Shown: in pieces, positions 45,885 through 57,000 of the stretch
How positions within the stretch are numbered: the stretch's first letter is position 1
Layout of the letters: every line of letters starts with the position of its first letter
Assembly (NCBI GenBank): GCA_024803745.1
Contig: JANJXV010000187.1
Location: 498,501-562,500 of the forward strand
Direction of reading: 5' to 3'
DNA length: 64,000 nt
From: Megascapheus bottae
Taxonomy: Eukaryota > Chordata > Mammalia > Rodentia > Geomyidae
Notes under the pieces: generated by a model
What the model was told of the DNA's origin: nothing
What the model saw: the letters and a program-made list of their open reading frames with translations, nothing else
The model's database searches: none
Translations under genes and position numbers: made by a program

Positions 45885-46205
45885 AATGACGAACCAGATA
45901 TGATCATCACAGTGCAATTTGTAATAGCTGAGTAGTCCAAGACTCAATAAATTACAGTGTATCTATTTATCAGAGCTCTGTGGCTACTAGCATGACGTTT
46001 TTTCAAAAGAATAACCATATGAAAAAAATTCACACTTCCTATTTACATGTGCAAAAGCAATATTCGCCAAAACATTCATATTCACAAGTCCTAAAAGTAA
46101 TCTGGTTAGCAGGGTTGTTGTGTTAGAAAAGTATTTATATGTTTATGTATGCACATGGGAAATACTTTGAAAGACATCAGCCAAAGTATTAATTACTATT
46201 TGTTG
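45885..46205 (+). mobile_element. Ancient LINE-1 (L1M-type) 3' fragment
   Basis: TTTGTAATAGCTGAGTAGTC, GACTCAATAAATTACAGTGT, then TATTTATATGTTTATGTATG and GGGAAATACTTTGAAAGACA, follow the ORF2-end and 3'UTR order of old L1 subfamilies. Strongly diverged. Confidence 0.5.
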
Positions 46206-46736
46206 CTGAAGTATAGTAGAGAGTCCATATAAAATATTTTATGACAGAATCATTATAAATAGCCACACATACCACTGTAAGAAGGAAACACTCATAAGTA
46301 ATATAATCTATTATCTCAAAGTCCTTATGAATTCCGTAAGCCAAAGATTTGATACCCATCTTTTCAGAATGTGTCACTGGCAGCATTTTATTTCATTTTA
46401 TTTTCTGACATCAAGTTCTTTAATAATAGAAAAGAAAAGCACCAGGTGTTTCTCACCAGGTGCCTTTGCAATGGCAGCAGAGTTCACTGGTATATTTTTT
46501 TCAGAGCCAAAATAGCACCTACTATTCACATGCCCTATCTTTAAAGCCTTCATTGTTTCACTATGATTCAAAAGTGAAGTTACTCACTCCCGCCCACACA
46601 GCAAGAACAATACAATCACGACACTGAACTGAATAAATGCTTGAAACTTCATAAATACTAAGTATCTCATCTCAGAATGTCTTATGAGTAGAAATCATTA
46701 TGATGCTGTCTGCCATATAATTTATCTTTATCTTTA
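46206..46736. other. Unannotated sequence
   Basis: Nothing recognised. Confidence 0.4.
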
Positions 46737-46765
46737 TCATCATCATCATCATCATCATCATCATC
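46737..46765. repeat. (ATC)n microsatellite
   Basis: About nine ATC units, next to the tail side of the adjacent minus-strand SINE. Confidence 0.95.
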
Positions 46766-46946
46766 GTTTGGGTTTTTGTTCTGGTACTGGTGATGGAACT
46801 CCATCACCTGAGCCACACCACCAGTCCAACATTTTGCTGGTTAATTGGAAATGAAGAATTTTCTGTTTGGACTCGCTTCAAACTGATCCTCCAGGTCTCA
46901 GCATAGTGAGCAGGTAGCATTTCATATGTCAGCCACTGGTGTCTTG
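46766..46946 (-). repeat. Composite B1/ID-like SINE
   Basis: Reversed ID-like tail (GTACTGGTGATGGAACTCCA, CACCTGAGCCACACCACCAG). Then AATTGGAAATGAAGAATTTT and a reversed B1-like head (CTGATCCTCCAGGTCTCAGC). Confidence 0.7.
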
Positions 46947-48061
46947 CTCAGAAGTCTTACTTTATTAGAACACAGTCTAACAAATTACCCTTTATTTTAC
47001 TGACCAGTACCTCATTGTGACCTGGAAAAAAAATACAACTAACATGGCAGCAAACCTTCAAAAATACCATGAGATTTATATCGGCCAAAAAAACTGCTAA
47101 GAAAAAGTTTATTCCCCAATACAGATGAAAAATTTGACCTACAGTAGCAAGAAAAACAACAAAAAAGAAAGAGCTGGACAAACACAAAATGGAGAAAGAA
47201 GATAAGAATTGTGATTTCTTTCAAAATTGTAATCATTAAATAAAATAAAATTTGCTTATTTTCATCTTCAAGGAATCCAAATGGTTTACATTATATCTAG
47301 CATACAGACTATTACTAAATAATAACAGTTAACAATATCACAAAGTATAAAGGTTTTCAGAAACATAAAAATGTTAGAAGGTATTTCAGATACTTCTTTG
47401 ATTCGAATTAGAGAAGATATGTCTAATTATGACATGATATCAAAAGGAATGCTGTATAAACTAAGTAAGCAAAGATATTTGCCAGTAATATTAAAAGTAA
47501 TTCCTGAATGTTTCTCAAGTATGTGAAATACTGAGAAAATCAATGCCTAGCATGACAGTGCCACTTGTCAAAACAGTCTGTTAATTATCTTTATCATGCT
47601 CTTGGCAAAATAGGATACTGTTGGATAAATAACATCTTCACATAATTTAAATCCATGCTATGTTTTATTAATTTAGATCCTCCGTTTACCCCAAGAGGGG
47701 GTGGAGATGATTGGCTACATCTTCTGTTGCAAATATACACAAAGCCTTATTTGCAATGGAACAAAAACACAAATTTAGAATTGGATTGACGAATGTCCAA
47801 AACCCAACTCTACTACTTCAGTGCCTGTCTTTGCACAAATTATATCATACTACTGACCTACCGTGTCTCTATACATTAAAAATAAACAGTGCCAATAATC
47901 AGATCCCTCATAGGGTCCGGTAAGAAAAACAATGAGATGTTATTTGTGAAGTTCTGGCAACACAGTAGGGATTTGATTGCTGTGAATTTTTTTTATCTCC
48001 TTCCCATTTTTACCTTTCTGTCCTTGCTTTCATACCTAGATCTTCACAAGGCAAGTTGATC
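46947..48061. other. Unannotated AT-rich sequence
   Basis: Nothing recognised. Confidence 0.4.
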
Positions 48062-48161
48062 TGGAGGGAAAACAGAAAGAAGGAAGAAATAAAGGGGGGG
48101 AGAAGGGAAGGAGGAATAGAGGGAAGGAATGGAGGGAGGGAGAGAAGAAGACAAAGAGGAA
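48062..48161. repeat. Purine-rich (GGAA/GGGA)n tract
   Basis: Almost pure purine on plus, lying immediately 5' of a SINE. Confidence 0.8.
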
Positions 48162-48167
48162 TTCACC

Positions 48168-48374
48168 TTACCAGAGGCTTACACCTGTAATCCTAGCTAC
48201 TCAGGAGATTGAGATCTGAAGATGGAGGTTGGAAGCTAGCATGGGACAGGAAAGTCTGTGAGACTCTTTAACCACCAAAATTCAGACGTGGAGCTGTGGC
48301 TCAAGGGGTAGAACTACAAGGAACAGAGCTAGGTCCCTAAGTTTAAATCCTAGTGCCAGCACCAAAACAAAGAA
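48168..48374 (+). repeat. SINE with B1-like head and Geo-like tail
   Basis: TTACACCTGTAATCCTAGCT, CAGGAGATTGAGATCTGAAG, GGAAAGTCTGTGAGACTCTT, GGAGCTGTGGCTCAAGGGGT and CCTAGTGCCAGCACCAAAAC in family order. Confidence 0.9.
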
Positions 48375-50406
48375 ACTCACCTTAAATTCAAAGAATGTTC
48401 TAGGGAAAAGGAACTGTAAACAGCAACAGGCTCAAATCCCCTGATTATACAGATTGTGAAACAGACCACATCAGGATCATGCTATAGACACATGCATGCG
48501 CAGGGACCATTTCCTCTTATCCTCCAGAAATGACTAAAACTAGAGGCCATTGGGAAAAAAAAAACCTTCAACTTCCAGGGCTCAAAGGGCTGATTGTTCC
48601 ATGGCCACAAAGTTCCCTTTTACCCAGTTTATACAAGATGTGGTAGGTGGTAAACTAGAAGTTAAAAAATATAAGCAACATTTCTTTTCTGGACTGTCCT
48701 ATGTCCTTGTGAGAATTGCTTGTTCATGCAATTCTCAGAGAACACCCCTTGGGCACAGCACAAGGGCTCCACCTTCAACCTCAGAATGAAGAGGAACTTT
48801 TCAAAAATGCTATCTGAATCTTAAAAAAGCAGATCAGAAATGCAGTCTCTTCTTACAAAACGTGAACCATATAACATTTCACTTTGCAAGCTTTCATCCC
48901 AAGAATTTTATTCTCCACTGGTGAAATCACACAGGTAAAATTTTAAAATAGGGTTTTAAAAAAACTATTGCATTTCCTTTTAAGTTCTTCATCATTCATG
49001 CTGCTGTGTCATTTTCTTTATAGTTGCAACAGAAGCTGATGAGCTCTTGCATTCTAATTCTCCTAGAGCTTCACTCCAGTGGACTTAGGGTTTTGCAACA
49101 AAGAAAAAGGTTAATCTTTGCTCAGTAGATCTATTCATAAATTATTCTTTATATTCCAATAAATACTTGGCAGTTTGGGGAAGAAAAACTTCAATCATGA
49201 CAAAAGAAAATAAAATTCAGTGCTATTCAGAGCCATTACTTAGACTTTGAAGATTAGTTTTTACCAATCACATTGGTGAGTGATATAGTTTATATTAAAA
49301 ACCACATAAAATATTCTCTTAATTCACAGAGTAAAACTCCCAAATATAGGTTAACTCCTAAAGAAGGTGATATCGTGACATCACAGAATGGAAGGCCATC
49401 TTTCTTCTATCATCTACTTATAGATGTTGGTATGTGCACCCTGTTTTTTCTTTCTGGCTCTACCACATTCTCAGATGTCTAAGTCTTGATAAAAAGTAGT
49501 CACAGATACTCAAAGGAAAGGGACTATCTAGCTAAGGAAAGCTAGAAAAAATTATATCCAGAGCTCTTACCTTTCCTTTATTCTGATTACAAACCTGAAC
49601 TCAGAAATGTAAGTTTGGTGAGTCCCAAAAATGTTGGAAAGGGTTGATTACCCCCATCGGAGCAAGGATTAAAAGCAAGTCCTATTTTCGTTGTATTTTT
49701 TTATTCAGCACCCAAACTTTTCAATGTGTCTTGCTCATTTATAATCTCCTATATTTGAAATTTAAAGAGCAGTTGTTAAAAGCTTAGTTCCATGGTAGGT
49801 GTTCTTAAAATGTATTCTATCCTCTATAATGATGTGGTGGCTTAGTTATTCTATTATGGCGTGTTTATCATTGAGAAAACAGAGTGTAAAGAAATTAAAT
49901 AAGCCCAGAGTTGAGTCAGTGGACCAGAAAACCTGAACTCTCAATCCCTCTGCTGTATACCACAACCCTCCCTATAATCCATATGCAAATGAGTACCCAA
50001 TTCAATTCAACAAATGTTTCAGAGCAATTTATATTTAGCAAGACATTGTACTTTATGAGAATGAAGCATAGAAATATTAGAGGACTTGCCTGAAATCTCA
50101 GAACACTTTCGCAAATGTCCATACTAGAACTCAAGTACTAAACATTGGGCCTGAAGAGCAAGCAACAAGACAAGTTGAAAGAGAACAAGCTCTGGAAATG
50201 AGACACATTGGTCCTCAGAATCCAGGCCCATCACATCCAATGTATGACATAGGTCTAAAGTGAACCTTACTTATTTTACATCCCCACCAATTAACTAAAT
50301 TAAATATTAGGTACTGCTCTGCAATTTTATAGAACTTTTTACTTTGTTTAACACATTCTAGTCTTCTTCGCTGCAAATGAAGTAGATACTCCTCTTAAAA
50401 ACAATG
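48375..50406. other. Unannotated sequence with faint L2/MIR-like stretch
   Basis: Around 49990-50140, TTCAATTCAACAAATGTTTC and AGCAAGACATTGTACTTTAT faintly resemble an L2 or reversed MIR end. Otherwise nothing recognised. Confidence 0.35.
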
Positions 50407-50522
50407 TGAACACAGTAGTGGTTCTTGCCTGTAAAACAAGGTTTTGAAAGGTGAGACGGGAGGATCATGAATTCAAGGGTCACCCTGGAATACATTTTGA
50501 AATCCTCTCTAAAAACCACAAA
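50407..50522 (+). repeat. B1-like SINE, degraded
   Basis: GTAGTGGTTCTTGCCTGTAA, GGTGAGACGGGAGGATCATG, AATTCAAGGGTCACCCTGGA and an A-rich end follow B1 order. Confidence 0.65.
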
Positions 50523-53330
50523 GGAAAGAAAAAGAAAATATGGTTTCAGAAATATAAAAGCCACATATAGTTTTTCAGATAAAATAAAGGACTCTCAACT
50601 AAATTGGAATTTCAGAACCAAATTTTCAGTTCAAGGATGTCTTGAATATTGCATGTTTATCTAAAATTAAAATTTTACTGGGCAGTTCATATATGTTTGC
50701 TAAATATGGCAACCTAAAAATGGCTGTGCTTGAAATAACTAAGAATTTCTTGGAATATCATTCAAAACAGAACAAAAATTTCTTCCTCCTAGAAATTAAA
50801 ATATCTTAAGATGTCAATAACAAAAAAAACCCATAAGGAAAAGAAAGGAAGGACTTTGAAACTAATTTCCCTTGGGATACATAGCCACTGTAATTATCAG
50901 AAGCATTTGGAAATGACCCATATATTGCTTAGAAATTTTGATCAATAATACTTCTAATCTTTTGCCCATTCTCCTCAAGATTTAATTTTTGGAATCCTAT
51001 TTATTCAAAAGATGTTAGACATTGTCATTTTATTGGTTTATTTTCACCTGTGAACTTTGACCCATACTGGAGACTTTTGTTTTGTATGGTCTGCTCTCCT
51101 CCCTTGGCCTACAAAGGAGACCCTTTGGACTGGACATGGAGATCAGAACAGATGCTCCAGTGCACAATATCCAGACTCGGAGCACAGATTTATTTCCTCC
51201 AAGTCAGTTTTGCTCAGTGAAGTTTCCCCAGACTCTCAACCACTGCCAAGGTTAATGTAGGCCCTGACTCTGCCTGCTGATTCATATTAATTAAGACAAT
51301 CAATGATCTTGTTTCATACAGTGTCTGTTTTTAATATAACCTATTTGATGAGGCTGTATTAATTTAGGAGAAATATGCACTGGCATTCTGGCATGCACCT
51401 TTCCTAATTATCTCACAGCTCTCATTCCGCAGTGAAATTAGACTGTGGTTATCACGGTTAATGGAAGCCCATAGCTCTTAGCTAAGTGATCTCCTCCAGT
51501 GGAAAGTCATCGTTTCTTGCTCCTGGCTACATAAACATGATTGTGCTATCTAAGCAATCCCCTGTGGCTGTGGATGTGAATGTTTTAACAAAATATTCTG
51601 CTTTAGAGCTACAGGGTGGCACCTCATTTCTATAAGTAGGAGGATAACAAGATTGGAATGGGAGGACTGTGAAAGGAAAAGTTACCCAATAACAGAAGTG
51701 AGACAAGGAGAAGCAGTTTTCAAGGGTGTGCAGGAAATAGGAAGCCTGACCTGGTAGTTATGTGTTCAGGTTCAAAAGAAATCCTTTATATGTTCCCTTA
51801 TGCTTCTCTTGAGTTCTACATCACCTATCTCGCACTGCCCATTTTTCTTTTAAGAACTCAGTAGAATCTTGGTCCAAATGAGGACTTACTCTTCTGTGTG
51901 CCTGTCCACTCTTTTCAATCATTCACTTACTAAGTGCCTACATCCCTCACTAGAAAGAAACCAGTCACTTCCTGCATGAAACATGAATCCATGAGGCAGG
52001 CAGCTCCACAAGTTAATTTAAGTCAATCATTACAAATTGTAAATACACTAAGTATTTTTAATGGATTGATTTGATACAAAATGATCTGGCAAAACAATTT
52101 TTGAAAGAGGGACAACATCTGGGCTGAAACTGTTGTGATTACAAACATTCAGTTATGGGGAGAACCAAGAAAAGAAAATGAGCCCGTGAAGGAATAGTAC
52201 TCATGAAATCCTGAAGCAGGACCCTTTCTTATTCTAGAAACCAAGGCAAGGCTAGAGTATGAGGAGTCATGCAGAGAATACAAGAGAGACTGATTATAAG
52301 CTTCCACCAAAGGGGCCTTTTGCCTTCCCATGTTCCTTCTACCAGTGGACCCTGAAAAGGGGTTGACAGCACATCATTCCCCTGGCCTACTGGGCAAATA
52401 TGTAACTTAAAAGGAAGTAATGACACAGTGCTCATCTTGTATTACTGACTATGCCAGTGAGGATGCCTGGATCAAATAGAAATGTTAGAAAGTTGAGCCA
52501 ACTGTAGTTGCATTTATTTAAATGGACTATGAATTCCAGTTTTATCTGTGAAAACAGGAAGCCAGTCCATTTCTGAAAGACTTGTTATTTACAGTAGGCA
52601 GTGTTTGGTAAGCTATTTTCACCAACAAGACACTGCTTATATATTTCCACTTCTTTAAGGCTTACATTCAGAGTAGATTTATTTGTTTTCATTCTAAAGA
52701 TAAAAGACTCAGGAACAGATATAGCAATGAACTGAAATTGGGAGTATTAGTGTTTGAACCCAAGGCAATCAAGTCCAGAATCCATATCCTTAATCATGAT
52801 TACTAGCAGCCAAAATTCATCTTGGGAAGCTAATCAAACCATTAAGGTGCATCAGTATTTAATGCACTGAGATGGCAGCAAGATATTTGACATGTCAAAG
52901 AGTATACTTGCCCTGAATGTGCATTAGGTAGAAGATATGAAATACATCTTTAATGAATTTCCATATCTCTGCTTTCTTAGTTATAAGAAAAGATTATCTA
53001 GTCACACTTCAAATGGTTCCACTGTTGCTATAGAAACTGCTTTCCTTTAAGTTTTTGAGGTGACTGTCAGCTTGTAAAACACTCAGTGCTAGCAGCAACA
53101 CAGCACTAATGGATGCCTTTAGGAAATTCTAATTTCCCCCAATGTTCTCCATCCTCTAACTTTTTTTCCCCAAATCAACTTACATACGGAACCTAATGAG
53201 AATCAGTGTACTTGCTAGGCAAACATAGTTGTAAATCAAACTGTGGGTCTCAGGCCAGGGCATAACCCTGGGAAGACCTCCCAAGATCCTTCTGTAAATG
53301 ACTTATTTCCCCTGAAGTTTCTGGGTCTCT
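50523..53330. other. Unannotated sequence, ~2.8 kb, possibly with conserved non-coding DNA
   Basis: No young repeat occurs across this interval. 51230-51610 is rich in ATTAATTAAG, CTAATTATC and GGTTAATGG motifs. Around 52715-52810 (GTTTGAACCCAAGGCAATCA) a reversed MIR is possible. Confidence 0.35.
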
Positions 53331-53483
53331 GACAAAGGCAATGAAGGAGAAAGAAATAGGAGAAAGAAGAGGAGAAGGAGGAAGGGAGGGAGGAAGAAGA
53401 AAAGGAAAAGGAGAGGCTTCAGCGTGGAGGAGAAGGAGGAGGAGGAGGAAGAGGAAATGAAGAAAAAGAAGAAGAAGAAATTT
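53331..53483. repeat. Purine-rich (GGA/GAA)n tract
   Basis: Almost pure purine on plus. The open frames on both strands here (Leu-rich minus, Glu/Lys-rich plus) are low-complexity artefacts. Confidence 0.88.
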
Positions 53484-53859
53484 ACCCACCTTTATTCAGC
53501 AGTGTTAAGAGCCTATTCGCTACCTTCTCTTTCTTCTGTCTTCAATCCTCCACTTCCAGCACACAGGGGGACTTTTTACCTCTCTCCTCACATTTCTATT
53601 CCAGATCCAGAACACTATTTCTTCCGCCCATTTTTGCTTTTCCTGCCACCTCATTTTTAATATAAGCATTGATGATTTTAATTCCTAGTGTATCCTACAC
53701 ATGCCCAATCTCTTACTTTTCTATTCTTATTATTGTTTCTGATTTTTATTTACCATACTTAAATGTATAGTTTGTCTTTGAAGTATTGTTATTGTAACCA
53801 TGGTCTTCTCTCTTCTGAGTGGTAGTGAGGAAATGGAGATTTGTGTGTGGCATATAAAC
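53484..53859. other. Unannotated sequence
   Basis: Nothing recognised. Confidence 0.4.
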
Positions 53860-54020
53860 AACGGGCTTGATTTTGTAAGGGTAGTATTCTGTGTTCTCAT
53901 ATAAGATCTGAGATTAGAGAAGACATAGAAAGGGAAAGGGGAGTTAAGAAAGAGGTTGATACATAAAGTGGCAACTCCTTTTTTGTACACCTACTTAAAG
54001 ATAGCTTTTAAAAAAAACAC
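53860..54020 (+). mobile_element. Old LINE-1 3'UTR-type fragment
   Basis: GAGGTTGATACATAAAGTGG, CAACTCCTTTTTTGTACACC and TACTTAAAGATAGCTTTTAA plus A-run resemble the end of the old-type 3'UTR at 12075-12605. Confidence 0.45.
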
Positions 54021-54249
54021 AAAAATTAACTAGATCTAAAATACTTGGGCATAAGAAATTATACAGGTCTCTAGGCATTCACATATAGTGAAACCAAAGG
54101 AGGAGACAGGAGAAGAACAGAAAGGCACACTGCCTATGTGCATCTGATCATCCAAAATACTATATATCCACATGAACTCCAGGAAATGAAAGTGAGGGGT
54201 TTTTTTTTCTTTTTAGTTTCTCTTGTCTTTCCATTTTGTTCTGTCTGTT

Positions 54250-54510
54250 TATCTGTCTGTGGGAGTTTAAAGGGAGGCACAGAAATGGAGAGACAAAGGA
54301 TAAACAAATGCAGCAGTGGGGCTCACTGGACACTATGCTGAAAATTGTTGAATACAAGTTGTGTACAACTTGTGAGTGGGGGAATGGGAGGGAAAGCCTG
54401 AGAGAGAGCAAGGGAAGAGGTGACATTACCCAAAAAAGAAGTGTACTTTTTACCGAACTGTAGCCCGTCTGTACATCCCCTTCACTATAATTTTTAAAAT
54501 TACAATTACT
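54250..54510 (+). mobile_element. Possible old LINE-1 3'UTR fragment
   Basis: GAGTGGGGGAATGGGAGGGA, GGGAAGAGGTGACATTACCC and CCGTCTGTACATCCCCTTCA have the layout of an L1 3'UTR end (G-rich tract, then a run to an A-rich end). Subfamily unclear. Confidence 0.4.
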
Positions 54511-54957
54511 TTTAAAAGGGAGTTGACATGATATGAACATTCAGAATGTCACAGCAGAACCCATTGCTTTGTACATTAATGTGTATCAATAAGAAAATGC
54601 CAAAAGGGTAAGCTCATGATAACTAAATGAAACTATTCTTTCTGGAGAAAGAAGCTAATAGGAGAAAAGTGAACTTAAACATTATATGCAGGAGGAAATA
54701 AAAAGGTATTTTCAAACTTATGGTAAGAAATAATACTTTGAAACTTTTTTTCACTGCTAACAGAATTCTGAAAGGCCATGGGGAAATTAAAACATCATCC
54801 ACATTTTCCTGGGGGGGGAATCTTTTATCCAGACAGAATACTGCAAATGCAAAAATTTTAATTGCATTGTCATCATATCTAACCGAGGAAGGTGTTCCTT
54901 TCTAAATTTTTTTGTCTAAAGCATCCTCTCAGAACATTTTTGAGGAGAAAAAACTGC
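54511..54957. other. Unannotated AT-rich sequence
   Basis: Nothing recognised. Confidence 0.4.
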
Positions 54958-55140
54958 ATATTTGTTTATTTGAAATTGGATAGGAAAGGGGGGAAAACAA
55001 GATGAGAGTGGGGGTGGAGGAGGGAAATGGGGACCAAGACATGAGAAAGGGTATCAATGTATGTGAAGTAATGCACCTCCCATCTGGCAAATGTAATGTA
55101 ACCCTTCTATTAATTACATTAAAAATTATATGCAAAAAAA
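54958..55140 (+). mobile_element. 5'-truncated LINE-1 3' end
   Basis: Starts at TTTGTTTATTTGAAATTGGA, passes the G-rich tract and GGGTATCAATGTATGTGAAG, and ends TTACATTAAAAATTATATG plus A-run. Confidence 0.92.
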
Positions 55141-55217
55141 GATGTCTAGGAGAAATCCTTTGACAACCTGAGTTAATATAATGGAATGCTATTCGAAAGT
55201 GAATATATAGATGTAGT

Positions 55218-55249
55218 TATACATATATATATATATATACACACACACA
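55218..55249. repeat. (TA)n(CA)n microsatellite
   Basis: About eight TA units followed by about six CA units. Confidence 0.92.
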
Positions 55250-55347
55250 GCTGTGACATTGCCATTCATAAGCAAATGATAATTTAGCTTTGTCTTCAAG
55301 TGAGATTGAATATAAACTGACTTTCAAGTTCAAAAAGCCATCGTTAA

Positions 55348-55728
55348 TCTTCATACATAAGGACATATAATGTGAAGCCAATTGAAAGGACCTCCAGGAT
55401 AGTGAAACAAAAGCCATATAATGAATGATTGTTGTCCTTAATGTACTATGTTGTCTCTCATCTCCTTTGCTGTCCCTTGGTTATCTCACATTGGTATAGT
55501 ATCTCACTTTGTTATCTGATATATTGAATTTATTTGTATTTGGATATTTGAAATTTAATAGGGAAGGGGGGAAAACCAAGACGGGTGGGGGGTGTGGGGG
55601 GGGAGGGAAATGGGTACCAAGACATGTGAAAGGGTATCAATGTATGTGAATTAATGCACCTTCTATCTGGCAAATATCGTGTAACCCTTTTACTAATTAC
55701 AATAAAAAAAAGGTAAAAAAAAACACAG
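55348..55728 (+). mobile_element. 5'-truncated LINE-1 3' end, first of a tandem pair
   Basis: Starts at ATCTTCATACATAAGGACAT. Full young-type 3'UTR with the G tract at 55583-55607, ending CAATAAAAAAAAGG plus A-run. Carries the variants CTCACATTGGTATAG and GGATATTTG. Confidence 0.94.
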
Positions 55729-55748
55729 ACCTAGCTCCCTTCGTTACC

Positions 55749-56003
55749 TGTCCCTTGGTTATCTCACATTGGTATAGTATCTCACTTTGTTATCTGATAT
55801 ATTGAATTTATTTGTATTTGGATATTTGAAATTTGATAGGGAAGGGGGGAAAACCAAGACGGGTGGGGGGTGTGGGGGGGAGGGAAATGGGTGCCAAGAC
55901 ATGTGAAAGGGTATCAATGTATGTGAATTAATGCAACTTCTATCTGGCAAATATCATGTAACCCTTTTACCAATTACAATAAAAAATAAAATAAAAAAAA
56001 ACA
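55749..56003 (+). mobile_element. LINE-1 3' end, second of a tandem pair
   Basis: Begins TGTCCCTTGGTTATCTCACA and repeats the preceding copy almost exactly with a period of about 278 bp, including its private CTCACATT variant. The G tract is at 55861-55883. Ends in an A-rich run. Confidence 0.94.
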
Positions 56004-56589
56004 AGGTGGTAAGTTTGCAGTAAGGAGGGAAAGAAGGAAGTTGAAGTGTACAGTAGAGACAAGAAAGGCTACCACAACCACTTAGGTAAGAGTTCTGACC
56101 AGCCATTTCAACTGTCTCCAACTTACTACTCTAGAAGGATCTTCTTCTCGCTAGGGTACGGTGATCAGCGTTTGGAGTTCTTTACTTTCCCCTTCTCTGA
56201 CCTGTGGCCTTAGGAATTGAATCCATTTCAAGTAGTGCCTATGTACTGATGTGATCCCCAGTGTTCATCTTGAGTACTGCCTGTGCTCTTTTGATATGGA
56301 CATGTGGGCCATCTAATGCACCACTGCTAATACAGGACCCTTGAACATGTGCCCCACGTCAGCCATCCCAGCCAGTCAGAATCAATGGCAGCACCACCTA
56401 CTTACTTCTGTTTTCCCCAACAACATTCTAGTCAAAACAACTCTTCCCTGTCACTCCCAAAGGTCTTCCACAGGCACGTTTGTTCCCTAGCATTCATTCC
56501 CCACACTGCCAGACACAGGCATTTCCTTTTCTTTTGAAGAACAGCAACTTGCCACATCACAATTCTGAGGAAACATTTACTATGGTTTA
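56004..56589. other. Unannotated sequence
   Basis: A weak reversed ID-like stretch near 56210-56260 (TTAGGAATTGAATCCATTTC) is too degraded to call. Confidence 0.4.
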
Positions 56590-57000
56590 CCTCTGCTCCT
56601 AGAACCAACTCTTACTGTAGTCAAAAGTCCCTGCATCATCTGTTCCCTCCCAATGACCACTTTTCCTCCTCCTCCTCCTCTATTCAAAATATACCAGTGC
56701 CTTGAGCATGGGAAGTCCCATTGGAACGGAGCCCATGAAGTCATTCTCTTTTCACTCTTAGGGAAAGGATTTTAAATAAAATTCAAAGTTTCTCTTGGAT
56801 GCTATATCATAATCTCTGGTTTGGTTCTTTGTACACTGTCCCTCTTTCTGTCCTTGGAGTCAGTCCTTCAAAAACCCTTGTCATTGCAAATTCCTCTCCT
56901 TATCTGGAAATTATGTTCCCATCTCCACACAGGATCCACTGCTTTTCCCTATACAGGACTGACAGTGATCCACAATTAAATATTCCAGGATGCGTTCTGA
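56590..57000 (+). mobile_element. LINE-2 (L2) fragment
   Basis: AAGTCCCTGCATCATCTGTT, TTTTAAATAAAATTCAAAGT, AACCCTTGTCATTGCAAATT and ATGTTCCCATCTCCACACAG follow the C/T-rich L2 3' region in order. Old and diverged. It includes a short (CTC)n at 56666-56682. Confidence 0.5.

Noticed and set aside
45648..45935. 95-codon plus-strand open frame
   Set aside because: It lies across a MER5A-like DNA transposon remnant, which is non-coding, and into an old L1 fragment.
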